Part shown: positions 24,665 to 35,913 of the stretch, in pieces
Layout of the letters: every line of letters begins with the position of its first letter
Numbering within the stretch: the first letter of the stretch is position 1
The notes under the pieces: model-generated
Databases searched by the model: none
The model's input: the letters and a program-made list of their open reading frames with translations, nothing else
What the model was told of the DNA's origin: nothing
Program-made: the position numbers and the translations under genes
Origin: Quercus robur
Lineage: Eukaryota; Streptophyta; Magnoliopsida; Fagales; Fagaceae
Direction: 5' to 3'
NCBI RefSeq assembly: GCF_932294415.1
Contig: NC_065538.1
Location: 79,063,834-79,127,833, forward strand
DNA length: 64,000 nt

Positions 24665-26890
24665 ATGCCTCCAAGACAAAGAAACAGCAAAGGAACTAAT
24701 GTGCCACCTACGGCCTCTGAGCCTGTAGGAGAAAACGAGGAAGTCTCCAGGCAAGGAGGTGGGATACCCTTGGTGGAACAGGAGGTTGTGTCGGAACAAA
24801 GACACGCAAGACAGGAACCAGACCTAATGGCCAGGATGACAACAATGTTAAAGGATCTGGAGCAAGAAGTTCGTCTTCTCAAAGAAGGCAGGACACAGGA
24901 AATCAGAGACAATTTTCCCCCTACTGGCCACCAAGATGGGACACAGCCGGAAGGAGGGTCAGTAGTGGGAGGAAGAGCCAACCCTCAGTACTTGACACTG
25001 GCAGACGTCAATGCCCTCTTGGAGCAAGAAAGGGAAAAACTCTCAGGGATCCCCAAGCAATTCTCTCGGGATCCCCCGTTCCCTCCAGAACTTCTTGGCA
25101 AACCATATCCTAAGGGATACGAACCCCCAAAGTTCCATCCTTTCGATAGGAGGAATGGAAGTGCCGTGGAACATGTGAGCAGGTTTGTCCACACTATGGG
25201 CCCCTATGCAGGAGACAAAGAATTATGTCTAAGGAAATTTGCCAAATCCTTAGTGGATAGGGCATACACTTGGTACACCACGCTGAGACCCGGGTCCATC
25301 AAGACCTGGGATGAGATGATGGAAAAATTCTGCGCCAAATATTACCCTGGTGAAGACAAAATCACTTTCCAGAACCTGCAAATGGTGAGGCAGAGACCTG
25401 GAGAAGATCCTGTTCAATTTATTAAAAGATTCGAAGATGTGTCCCTAGACTGTTATGGAGACTATGAAGAAAAGGAGCTCGTGGAAACCTGTATAGCCAA
25501 CATGCTTTTTGATTACAGACTCAACCTTGAAAATTTATGTATCACACAATTTGCTGACCTGCTACAAAGAACCAGAAGGACGGCGCAAACCATGAGAACA
25601 AAAAGGCTGCCCGCGTCCCAAGCTATGACAGCATCAGCAGGAGAGAAAAGGAAGAGACCAGATGGGAAGGTGTTTGAGGAACCACCAGTGATCCCATGCA
25701 CAGCTGAGGAGTTAAGCCATGTCCTAGACAAATGGATTGGAGATGGGGTTGTCAGGCCATTCACTGTGTCTAGGCCACCAACCGAAGAAGAAAGGAAGAA
25801 TCCTTTATTTTGCAGAATCCATAATTATGTGAAGCACTCCACTAAGGACTGCTGGACCCTTCGCAGGCTCTTCCACAAAAAGTTGAGAGAAGGAACCTTG
25901 GAACTCACTCAGAAGGAGCCAGAAGTGCAGAGGAACCCCTTGCCTAACCACAAAGGAAAAGGGGTGGTAGCAGTAGTAATACTTGGGAACCCGGCAGAAG
26001 CAGGAGAATCTGAAGGATCCTTCCACCCGAGCACAGTCAAAACCCTCCAGAAGAATCCTAAGTTCAGGTCACTATTCAATCAGTTAGAATTCGGACCAGA
26101 AGCAAGAAGGGTGGCCACAGAGTCTCTCATGAGCATAGCAGCAGATTCAGGGATGGAATGCTTTACAGCTGAGTCACATGCTAGTCGAGCTTTCCTAGAA
26201 ACAACCAATGCAATAACCTTCACTGATGAAGACATGGAGATTGAGCACCCAGACCACCGTAGACCCCTTTATCTCATGGCCACCATAAACGGTGTTCAAG
26301 TCAGAAGAGCACTGGTGGATACGGGGGCATCACTCAACCTCATTGCCTTAAGTACCCTGGAAGCTGTTGGCTTAGTTGACAGAAGGATCCTTGGTGCCCC
26401 CATGGAAATAACAGGATTTGGAGGATCGGTGGAATCAACAGAAGGATACGTACAGCTAGCCTTAAGGGTAGGGCCAATAGTAGCTTTGACAAGGTTTCAT
26501 GTGATCAATGCAGAAGTTTCTTATCACGTGTTGCTGGGACGCCCGTGGCTTCATAAACATCGCCTTATTCCATCCACATTCCATCAATGCATTAAAGGGA
26601 GATTGAATGGGAGGCCCATAAGGATCCCTGCCAATCATAATCCTTTCAGCCAGGGAGAAGTGAACTTTGCAGAAACGATGTTTTATAATGAGTTGGAGCC
26701 AGATGATGAGAACCCCACCCCGGGGACCCCGGGTGCACCTATCCTAGAAGAAGAAGAAGGAGGAAGGGGCACCCGTGACCTGAGAAACCTTTTAGAAAGA
26801 AAAAGACGAAAGAGGGAGCCCAGCTCTTCAGGATCCCGAGAATGTGTGGTGGTGCGGGAACCTGGGGGAAGGCTAATTTATCGTTTGTGA
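24665..26890 (+). CDS. gag-protease polyprotein of gypsy element
   Basis: 741 codons from the first ATG (MPPRQRN) after the PBS. Structural Gag forms the particle; protease cleaves the polyprotein. The N-terminal third is charged and disordered (with a LEQEVRLLKEG helix). The retrotransposon Gag domain follows (HVSRFVHTMGPYAGDKE, AYTWYTTLRPGSIKTWDEM, RRPGEDPVQFI-like segment, about residues 165-300). A zinc-knuckle variant C-x2-H-x4-H-x4-C (CRIHNYVKHSTKDC) lies near residue 380. The pepsin-like protease carries ALVDTGASLNLI near residue 550 and HVLLGRPWLH. The frame closes with TGA at 26888-26890, and the same frame continues into RT. It could therefore be a single nonsense change or a natural boundary. 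The Gag-protease part itself looks intact. Confidence 0.93.
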   Translation: MPPRQRNSKGTNVPPTASEPVGENEEVSRQGGGIPLVEQEVVSEQRHARQEPDLMARMTTMLKDLEQEVRLLKEGRTQEIRDNFPPTGHQDGTQPEGGSVVGGRANPQYLTLADVNALLEQEREKLSGIPKQFSRDPPFPPELLGKPYPKGYEPPKFHPFDRRNGSAVEHVSRFVHTMGPYAGDKELCLRKFAKSLVDRAYTWYTTLRPGSIKTWDEMMEKFCAKYYPGEDKITFQNLQMVRQRPGEDPVQFIKRFEDVSLDCYGDYEEKELVETCIANMLFDYRLNLENLCITQFADLLQRTRRTAQTMRTKRLPASQAMTASAGEKRKRPDGKVFEEPPVIPCTAEELSHVLDKWIGDGVVRPFTVSRPPTEEERKNPLFCRIHNYVKHSTKDCWTLRRLFHKKLREGTLELTQKEPEVQRNPLPNHKGKGVVAVVILGNPAEAGESEGSFHPSTVKTLQKNPKFRSLFNQLEFGPEARRVATESLMSIAADSGMECFTAESHASRAFLETTNAITFTDEDMEIEHPDHRRPLYLMATINGVQVRRALVDTGASLNLIALSTLEAVGLVDRRILGAPMEITGFGGSVESTEGYVQLALRVGPIVALTRFHVINAEVSYHVLLGRPWLHKHRLIPSTFHQCIKGRLNGRPIRIPANHNPFSQGEVNFAETMFYNELEPDDENPTPGTPGAPILEEEEGGRGTRDLRNLLERKRRKREPSSSGSRECVVVREPGGRLIYRL

Positions 26891-29800
26891 AGGTGCGCGG
26901 GACCCGAATGCATTGTGCAGGAAGGTCCCGGACCACCAAGCTGCATGATGGCCCAAGAAGAAATCCCAGAAGAACCAGTTAAGGAGGCCCAGATTCAGCC
27001 TGAGGAAGAACTAAAGGAAGTAGACTTGGGAACAGAACCGGGATCCCGAAAACCTGTTTTCATTAGCAGTCAATTGGTGGCTCAAGAAAGAGAACAACTG
27101 GTAACTTTACTTCAAAAATACAGAGATGTGTTTGCATGGACCTATGATGAGATGCCTGGTCTAGACCCGGAGTTGGTAGTCCATTCTCTTAATGTGGACC
27201 CGGGGATGAGGCCAGTAGTCCAACCAGCTAGGGTCTTCCACATTGAGGTAGAAGCTCAAATAGTCCAAGAGGTCAAGAAATTACTAACAGCTGGTTTTAT
27301 CAAACCCATCCAACACCCAAAATGGCTTTCCAACATTGTACCTGTGAAGAAGAAAAATGGTCAAATCCGCTGCTGTGTAGACTTTCGCAACCTGAACAAG
27401 GCATGTCCTAAAGATGAGTTCCCCTTGCCCAATATCGACCTACTTGTAGATTCAGCTGCAGGAAACTCAATGTTCTCGTTTATGGATGGGTACAGTGGAT
27501 ACAACCAAATCCACATGGCAGCCAAAGATGCAGAGAAGACGGCATTCAAAACTCCGATTGGGAACTTTTACTACACTGTAATGCCCTTTGGCCTCAAAAA
27601 TGCGGGGGCTACGTATCAACGGACCATGCAGCCATTTTCCATGACATGATGCATGAGGAGATGGAAGATTATGTAGACGATATTGTGGTCAAGTCAAAAA
27701 CCAAAATAGGACATTTCCAAGTACTTGAGCAAGTCTTTGAAAGATGCAGGAAATACAAGTTACGTATGAACCCCATGAAGTGCGCCTTTGGAGTGTCTGC
27801 TGGAAAGTTCCTTGGGTTCCTGGTACATCACAAAGGCATAAGCGTGGACCCAGCCAAGGCCACAGCTATTGCCACGATGAGAAGACCAACTACTGTTAGG
27901 GAACTCAAAAGCTTCCTGGGAAGGGTCTCCTATATCAGGAGGTTTGTGTCTGGTTTAGCCTCAGCTACAGCAGGCCTATCCAAACTATTGAAAAAGGGAA
28001 ATGAATTTACCTGGGGAACAGAGCAGCAGGAAGCTTTTCAAAGAATTCAGGGCATTATGAACCATCTGCCCACCCTCCAGGCACCAGTACGTGGGCGACC
28101 TCTGTTGCTATACTTAGCATCAAACTCTCAGGCAATAGGAGCTTTGCTGGTACAAGAAGATGACCAAGGAAATGAGCAGCCCATATATTATGTAAGCAGA
28201 ACACTCAAGGATACCGAGACCAGGTACCCCAGAATAGAGAAAGCCTGCCTAGTAATCGTTTATGCATCCCAAAGGGTACTTCTCAGCTCACCAAATCCTC
28301 TTGGTAACCAAGTCCCACCCCATAAAAGCACTCCTGCACCAGCCCCTTCTCACGGGAAGAATAGCACAATGGCTAGTGTTGCTCTCACAATATGATATAG
28401 GTATAAGAACTCCCAAGGCTGTCAAGAGTCAGGCCATAGCAGATTTGCTAGCTCAATTCCCAGGAAAGGAAGAAGGCCCACTGAGCGAAGAAATCCCTGG
28501 TGAGGTAGCAGTGACGGAGATCCCAGGGAAGAAATGGACCATGAGGTTTGACGGGTCAGCTACAACAACTTCAAATGGGGTAGGAATTGTACTAAGCTGC
28601 GAAAATGGGGATATCATGCCCCTGTCTTTCAAGCTTGGTTTCTCATGCTCTAATAATGCATCTGAGTATGAGGCATACTTAACTGGGTTGACTATAGCAC
28701 TCAGCATAGGAGTGAAACATATAAGAGTGCTGGGAGATTCTAATCTTGTAGTCTCCCAAGTGAAAGGTGACTTTGCATTACGGGAACAAAGCTTAGCAGC
28801 CTACAGGACTTGGGCACAAAGGCTGGAGATGGAATTTCAAACCTTCAGCATAGAATACACTCAAAGAAGTGAAAACAGGTTTGCAGATGCTTTTGCCACC
28901 CTGGGATCCCAAATACCATTTAATGGGAGGGATACGCTGATAAAAATAGGAAGGCAGGAACATTCTATTGTAAGGATCCTCCAAGGGATGTACCCCGGGG
29001 AATCCAAACAGTGGGACTGGAGGGACGAAGTCAAAGAAAGGATGAAAGAGGCGAGCCCTAGAGGGAACATCAAAGAACTAATGGATTACACTCAGATAGA
29101 AGGAGAATTGTATAGAAGACTGCCAGGAGGAATACTGTCCAGATGTATCACCGAGAAGGAAGGAAAGTTGAAACTAGAAGAATTACACGCCCAAGCATGT
29201 GGAGTTGCAGAAAAAGTCAGCCTATACAGAAGGATGCAACGCATGGGGTATTACTGGCCAGATATGGACAAGGAAGCAGCAATCATACAGGGGAAATGCA
29301 AGGAATGTCGTTTGGCAATTGATAAAGAAGAAAGCTACGCGGTGTTTATTGCAGAAGATTGGCGGGTTCCTTTCATAGGATACCTGGCTCGGGGGATTCT
29401 GCCAACCGACAAGAAACCGGCCCACAAGCTCAAAAAACTAGCGTGCAGGTATTTCTTGCAGAACGACATTTTGTTCAAAAAAGGATACCATGGGGATCCC
29501 CTCAGGTGCCTGGGACCAAAGGAAGCTAGAGAAGTAGTCAGAGAGGTGCACTCTGGAGATTTCGGAAGTCACCCAGGGAAGAGAAGGCTGTACAAGCAGT
29601 TACTGTTGTTGGGGTATTACTGGCCAACAATGAAAAGAGACTCTGAGGAGCTGGTCAAAACATGTCATGCTTGCCAAGTCCTAGGAAATGCAATTCACAC
29701 TCACCCAAATGTCCTACAGGATATGACGACGCCATGGCCTTTTCATACTTGGGGGCTCGATCTCATAGGGCCCATAAATCCTCCATCCAATGGTTATATA

Positions 29801-30581
29801 TGGATCCTGGCAGCCACGGAGCACTTTACAAAATGGGTAGAGGTCATCCCTTTGAAAAAAGCTACTGGAGCAGCTGTAGCAAATTTCATTCGAGACCACA
29901 TCATTACAAGGTTCAGGATCCCCAGAAGATTGATCAGCGACAATGGAACCCCATTCATAAACAAAGATGTGAAGGGATTAACTGAAGCATACCACATCAA
30001 GCATGGAAGATCTACCTCGTACTACCCACAAGGAAATGGCCAAGCTGAAGCTACTAATAGGGTAATATTAAAAATCCTTAAGAAAATGAAGCATGAGTAT
30101 GGAGGAAAATGGAGTGACCATCTGGCAGATGTGCTTTGGGCATGTAGGAGCTCTGTAAAGACAGCCACAGGATTCTCCCCATTCTCCCTTGTTTATGGAA
30201 CAGAAGCCATCAGCCCTGTGGAGTTAATCATTCCTACACCAAGGGTAGTTCTCGAGGAAAATCAGGGAGAAAGTGAGGACGCAAGCAATGAAAAGAGGCT
30301 AGTAGATTTGGAAGGAGTAGAAGAAGAAAGAGAACTGGCCAAGAAAAGGAGCCAAAGATACCAGCAAAGAATGACCAGAGCATATGCACAAGCAGTACGC
30401 CCCAGAGTGTTCACCAAAGGGCAATTACCTGCCAGGGCCTTCCAAGTTCACCCCAAAATGGGAAGGACCCTACATCATCAATGCAGCTCATGAAAGTGGA
30501 TATTATTACCTTGCCAAAGAAGATGGAACAGTCCTGACAGAGCCCATAAACGGGAAATGGCTGAAGCAATACTATGCATAA
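26891..30581 (+). pseudogene. gypsy pol (RT, RNase H, second RNase H, integrase), three frameshifts
   Basis: Pol copies the element RNA and integrates the DNA. RT spans 26.9-27.8 kb (KKNGQIRCCVDFRNLN, FMDGYSGYNQI, MPFGLKNAGATYQ, and the YVDD active site at about 27671). A first RNase H follows (LLLYLASNSQAIGALLVQE), then an archaeal-type RNase H (MRFDGSATTTSNGVG, NNASEYEAYLTGL, GDSNLVVSQVKG) and integrase with an HHCC-type zinc end (HSGDFGSHPGKRR, CHACQ) and the DDE triad in GLDLIGP, SDNGTPF and GQAEATN. Frame breaks: a 1-bp loss near 27631, just before the YVDD segment; a small indel near 28275 in the first RNase H; and a deletion with frameshift near 30430 in the integrase C-terminus. The tail resumes with SKFTPKWEGPY and ends at 30581. 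No chromodomain. The protein cannot be made as one chain. Confidence 0.93.
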
Positions 30582-30883
30582 GGACAAGGGGATCCCCAGT
30601 ACCTCAGGGTCCTTTCACCAGCTTCACTATCTGCTAAGTTCTTTTTTATTTTTGTCTTTTTATTTTTCAACCTTTATCAAGAATTCTGGTCTAAGATAAT
30701 TTTGTTCAGGAACATGTGATAGATTGACACTTTGTGGTCAATGCTGCACCAAAAGACTTTTTCTTTGTTCCTTAAAAAAAAATGACCATGTTTTAATGAA
30801 ATTCCTGTTTCTTCAACATTTAAGTTTTTCTTTAAATACTGCAAAGACCAAATGTGGATAAATTTAAGGAAGGATACCTGAGT

Positions 30884-30902
30884 CAAAAAAAAAAGGGGGA
30901 GA
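30884..30902 (+). promoter_or_regulatory. Internal polypurine tract after pol
   Basis: About ten A followed by GGGGGAGA, then atatgtaataccc. This looks like a plus-strand primer site followed by an LTR-like TGTAATACCC start, yet it lies 5 kb before the real 3' LTR. The 30,582-31,386 stretch around it is otherwise pol 3' tail without genes. Confidence 0.55.
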
Positions 30903-31386
30903 ATATGTAATACCCTTTTACATATGGCCCAGGATCCACCTCACAAATAATTTCAGATATCCCACAAACAGTTCCAAGTGCATAGGTCTAGGATCACAGA
31001 ATAAAAGTAAAATATCTAGGATACCTAGCCTAGCACTTGGCAAAAGGGGAACCTGTCAAAGTTCATGAACTGGGACCGTATCTAAAAAAAAAAAACATAC
31101 ATAGAGAAGGATACCAGTGTACCCAGTTCAGTACTTGCACAATAAATTACCAGGTACCTGGACCAGAACTTACAGTGAAGCCTGTGGAAACCATGGTCCA
31201 GGACTCAGGAAAGAAAAGAGTCACAAGAAAGTAAAGGCAATATATATATCCAAGGAAAAGGGCAGATTCACATACTAAGAAATAAGAAGCAGTTTTGAAA
31301 CACAAAAGAGAAAGCAAAGAGCAGAGCAATGTTCAAAAAAAAACTTATACAACCCCAAATTGTTCATGTAAATCTAAAAAAAAAGG

Positions 31387-34300
31387 CTAAGGAATGAGGC
31401 CGGCCAACAGGGGGGCATCCGGAGAAATAACAGGCACAACCAAAGTAGAAAGGATCCTCTGCCGCTTGACCTTCAAGTCTTGTAAAACCTTGTGAGCATG
31501 AGCCAAAGCTTCCTCAACAGCAGCTATCTCAGTATCTATACTCTTGAATGATTGCCTCTGAAATAGCATATGAACCAGCAGACGCAAGTGATCCAGCAGA
31601 AAAGACAAATTGAACTTGGCCTCTAGAAGGTCCTGCACCACCCCTCTCCACTCCAGAAGCTTTTCTTCAGACAAGGAATCTACAGAGGAATTCCTTAGGG
31701 AAATCAACACAGCACACAGCAACTCCATCAAAATATTGCCTAGAAAAACGCCTCCCCTGAAGCCGCTGGTAAAATCCCCGTGACTCTTGAGCAGGCTCTC
31801 TAGCAGCGGCAGGCATTCCACAGGAACAGAGAAGCGCAGGAAGCTGTCATAAGAAGACCCAAAAACATGAAAGTAGCTAGCAGGAAGACTGTTGAATTCC
31901 AAGAGATCAAAGCGAGCCAGGAAAGAGGAAAGCCTTGAATCAAGATCTGAGGCAGCCATCTTCGAGGCATCCCCCATCACCGTGTCACCACTTGCAGAGG
32001 CAGGAGGACTTGCAGCCTTTTGCTCTGGATGAAGGTCAGCAACTTCAACAGGTCTCACAATTCCTTCAGGGATAACAGGCTCAGAACCTGCAAAGCCTGT
32101 ATCAGTATTCAAAGAAAGAAGAAAAAGAAAAGGAAGAACAGATTTAGTCCTTTTTTAAAGGAGAGAAAAAGAAGAACAAACCGGTTCCAGTTTCTTGGGG
32201 CAGAGCCTCTTCTTCCTGATCTCCTGACTTCCCCGAAGATTCTGGGAAGGAACATAAAGCAAGTTGAAGAAAAGGTGAAGGACCAATGGCAAAGTGGCTA
32301 AAGGAAGGGATAGATGCAGGGGGCTTCGCCATATAAAAAAAAAGGGGGGGGGGGGGGGAAGAAAAAGGAAACACGATGGGAGCAGCTTGCACTCACCTTC
32401 TGAGCTCTCTGATTCTAAAGAAGAGGCAACACTGGGAGCAGATTTCTCACTGGTTTGACCTAAAAGGAAAAGGAAAAGGAGGAATTCAAGAAAAAAAAAT
32501 GGAAAAGAAAGTAAAAAAAAAAAAAATATAACGCTATTTCAAGGAAACAAGGTTTACCTGTTTGTTTGGATAGAGGAGTGTCTCCCAAAACACCTTTATC
32601 TGACAAGGATTGAGGAAACACAGTCCTGATAGGACTAGGAGTGCGTTCAAGATGGGGACTTTGAGATGACGGGATCCTAGAAGCTTTGGGATCCAGAGAA
32701 TCCTGGGAACCTTGCATCGGTTGCCCGGTTTCCTCAGCTGGATCATCAGTAGGGGGCTCCTCCCCCATGACAGGAAAAACGACTGAAAGAGCTGTGATAG
32801 TTTCCTCCCCCAGAGCCTTGTCAGTCACAGGAGGGGATACCTCCACCTAAAGGAAGAAGAAGTGGAGAAGGCAATACCAAGTTAAAGGAAGAAGAAGCGG
32901 AGAAGGCAATACCAAGTGAAAAAAAAAAAAAAAAAAAAAAAAGGGAGAAAAACACAACAGCAGGGAATGCTAACAACACAATGTCAGAACAAAAGGGAAA
33001 GAACAGAAGAAGGGGGAACACACGTACCACGTCGTCTCCAGAAGATTGACTCTTACCCTTCTTGTGATCAGACTTGCGCTTGGACTGCAAAGGAAATCAC
33101 CACTCGTCAGCAAAATAGAAAATGAGCGCAACAAGGTGAACAAAAAAAAAAAGAGAGAAGAAGGAAAGAAGTCTTGCCCTTCTCTCTCTCTCTCTACAGA
33201 TTCTTTGGAAGTCTTTTGCTTACTACGAGTACACCCAGAGGGTCCTAAAGGAGGCTGGGATACCAAACCAGAGGATCCTAAAGAACCATGGACTGAAGCA
33301 GTCACAGGAACCTGGGGAAAAGAAGACTCTACCTTGGTCTTCTTCCGGGTCCTTGAAACTAAAGGTTCCCTGACATCCTTGCCTTCCTGAGATGCCAAGT
33401 GTGCTTGAGATTTCCCCGTTTTCCTTCTTTTCGCCTCAGAGCCTATCTCCACACCCCCTGTACTTTCACCAACATCAGCAGCTTTCATTTTCTTCGACTT
33501 GACATCCTTACCTTTACTCGGAGCAGTGGCAGCACTTATTGTCTCTGTTGCACCCTTTTTGATGGGCACCTCAGAGGAAGCACCAATGATGAGACTATCA
33601 CCCAGCCAGGTCTCAGGAAAATCCTGTCCATAAGCCACCCAACCTCCCCTGGAGGCATGCCACTCTGCGAACCCAGTCTTGCTGCTTGCAGCAGCAGAAA
33701 CAATCCCAGCAGTAGGAAGGGATAAACGTCTATTGGCTATCGGAGCAGAAACAATGCTAGAATTCGGGACTTCCCGAACTGTACCAGTGCCAACATAGTC
33801 AACAAAAGATTTTTGTACTCTTCTCCAATAACTGGTATAGCCACTAGAAGCAAAGACTCCTCTCTGGGAGTTAGGCACTACAAATTGGGGGCTCCTCCGT
33901 GACCAATAAGAAAAGGCCTGCAGCCTCAAGAAAGGATCCAAGGAAGGAAGGGATGGCACCACATCGTTAAAAGCTGGCGGAATGTCCTGATCAAAACCAA
34001 ACTGTCGGAGCACCCGGTGCTCTGAATAATGAGTATATTTTGGGCCACTTAAAGAAGGCACAGGAAGCCAAGAGGGGCTAATGCAGGCAAGATAAGCCAG
34101 ACTGCCCTCATCACCACGGCGCAAGTCAAAGGTATTACCTGTAGAAGATAAAAAAGAAGACAACACAGAATCACATGCAAAGCCAGGACCAAACTCACGA
34201 GGGGATCTCCAATATAAGCTCCCTGCTTGGTCAAACAACTCCACAAGATTGAGGCCACCACCTTTCAAGCTAATCCAACGAAAAATAATGGGAAAGGCGT

Positions 34301-35396
34301 CAGTAGAATTGCCACAAAGACCCTTCACTATGTCGGGGGATCCTTGGAACTTGTCCTTCACAAATTTCAAATTTCTGCACTTAGCCAAAGTAGCTGCAGA
34401 ACGGTCCCACATGAAAATCTGAAGAATGGCACAGTGAAGAGATGAAGTGATCACATAACAAGAATCACCCTCAGCCTCATCTCCATGAAGCTGGTCCAGT
34501 TGAGAATAAACATGACCCAAAAACAGAGGGGCCAAAGGATACTGGGTACCTCGAGCCAACTTGATTGCCAACGGAAAAAACGAAGACTTAACTCCGTACC
34601 CAGGGAACTCACTAAACAAAAACTTACTAAGCCAAAAGGCCAGGAAACCGGCCCACCTCACTTCCTTATCCTTTTCACGAGAGAGGGTCATCACCCATCT
34701 CCCCATCCTAGCCGGCTTACCACCAGGAGAGGCGGAGCGACCACCAAAATGACCAAATAATTTCTCTTCTACCACGAGATCCTCACCAGAAAGGTTAATA
34801 TCAAAGGGATTCTCTTCACCAAACATCGGGAGGAGGAAGTTATTAACCACATCCTCCAAGGTGATCGTCAATTCACCAGTAGAAAAGAAAAAAGTATGAA
34901 GGGAAGGACACCAACGACGTACCAAATGCCTGAGCCCTTTGGCGTCTCTGAAACCCTCAAGGTTTCTGGAAATAGCCACTGCCTTTAGGATGCCGGCGCG
35001 CTCCAAACGACCCACAAACTCAACATCAGACAGTTCCTTGTCTACCCATATAGGCCAACCCTGAATCTTTCCCGGAACAAAATCAAAGAAAATAGGAACC
35101 GCCTCTCGGATTCCTTGTCTGATCTGGAGATCGAAAATCTTTCTAGGGTCAGGAACCTGGGCGGAACCAGCGAAACCCGCTTGGCCAGAAAACAGCCAAA
35201 CGTGAGGGGATGGAGGAGAATCACCATTAGATATATGAGGAAAAAATAAACTGAGAGAATACCAAGGATCCCGTAAAGGGAAGGCCGGACGTTCAGCAAC
35301 CTCGTGAGAATCGCTCGGAGCAGAACCAGAAGAACCTTCACCCTCAGAAGGACTGGGAGTACACTCTCTCCTCTTTCGAGAAGAAGAAGAAGCCAT
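31387..35396 (-). CDS. Antisense plant-mobile-domain (PMD) protein gene, six exons, intact
   Basis: On the strand opposite to gag-pol, exons at 35396-33198, 33084-33028, 32846-32558, 32459-32397, 32241-32182 and 32096-31387 join with GT-AG sites and consistent phases into 1,125 codons plus stop, with no lesion. The ATG at 35396 (MASSSSRKRR) was chosen as the first ATG in frame; the hydrophobic stretch upstream would need a non-ATG start. Residues about 100-560 match the aminotransferase-like plant mobile domain: LRHLVRRWCPSLHTF, GELTITLEDVVNNFLLPMFG, RWAGFLAFWLSKFLF, LARGTQYPLAPLFLG. Next is a Lys-rich, Ser-rich region with a likely nuclear signal (SKRKSDHKKGK, exon 2), acidic linkers in exons 3-5, and a helical C-terminus (KSIDTEIAAVEEALAHAHK). 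PMD proteins occur in plant transposons and in the host proteins MAIN and MAIL1. Function in the element is unknown. Confidence 0.86.
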
Positions 35397-35895
35397 GGAA
35401 ACAACACACACTATGAGAAGAAAAGAGATTGAAAGTGCGAAAGGGAGGAAGACCAGAGTAACAGAGAAGAAGAGAAAAAGAAACACAAAGAGTGAAAAAC
35501 TCAGAGAAGCAAAGTGATAAGATGAAACGGCTACAATAAAGGCGCAAATAGCAGTTGGGGAAAACAATTTATGGAAAGACGCGCCAGTTGCCAAGAAATT
35601 TAATTTGAAGTAGGGATTAATCAGCAGTTATTAATGAGAAATAACGGGAAACGAGAAAAGTGGGTAGAGGAGTTTTACCTCAAATACCCAACTGCCACGT
35701 CCCGTATAAAGAGGAAGCTGCAAAAAAGTAAGGGAATACAATACGCAAAAAGGAGGTGACTAAAAGCAGCAGAAAAGAGTCGGGATCCCAAGTAAAGAGG
35801 AAGGGAACCCAGTAGAAGTTGAAAAAAAAAAAAGGGGGATACCACGAAAATCTTAGGAAACCTAAATCACTCACGCGTGGGTTTCAGGCAACCCA

Positions 35896-35913
35896 CGAGC
35901 TCGGGGGGCTAAA
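35896..35913 (+). promoter_or_regulatory. 3' polypurine tract candidate
   Basis: cgagctcggggggctaaa directly precedes the 3' LTR. It is a weak polypurine tract (interrupted by pyrimidines), in contrast to the textbook one at 30,884. Confidence 0.45.

Noticed and set aside
25820..25870. Unusual Gag zinc knuckle (His in place of second Cys)
   Set aside because: C-x2-H-x4-H-x4-C is commonly seen in related plant gypsy Gag proteins, so it is not novel.
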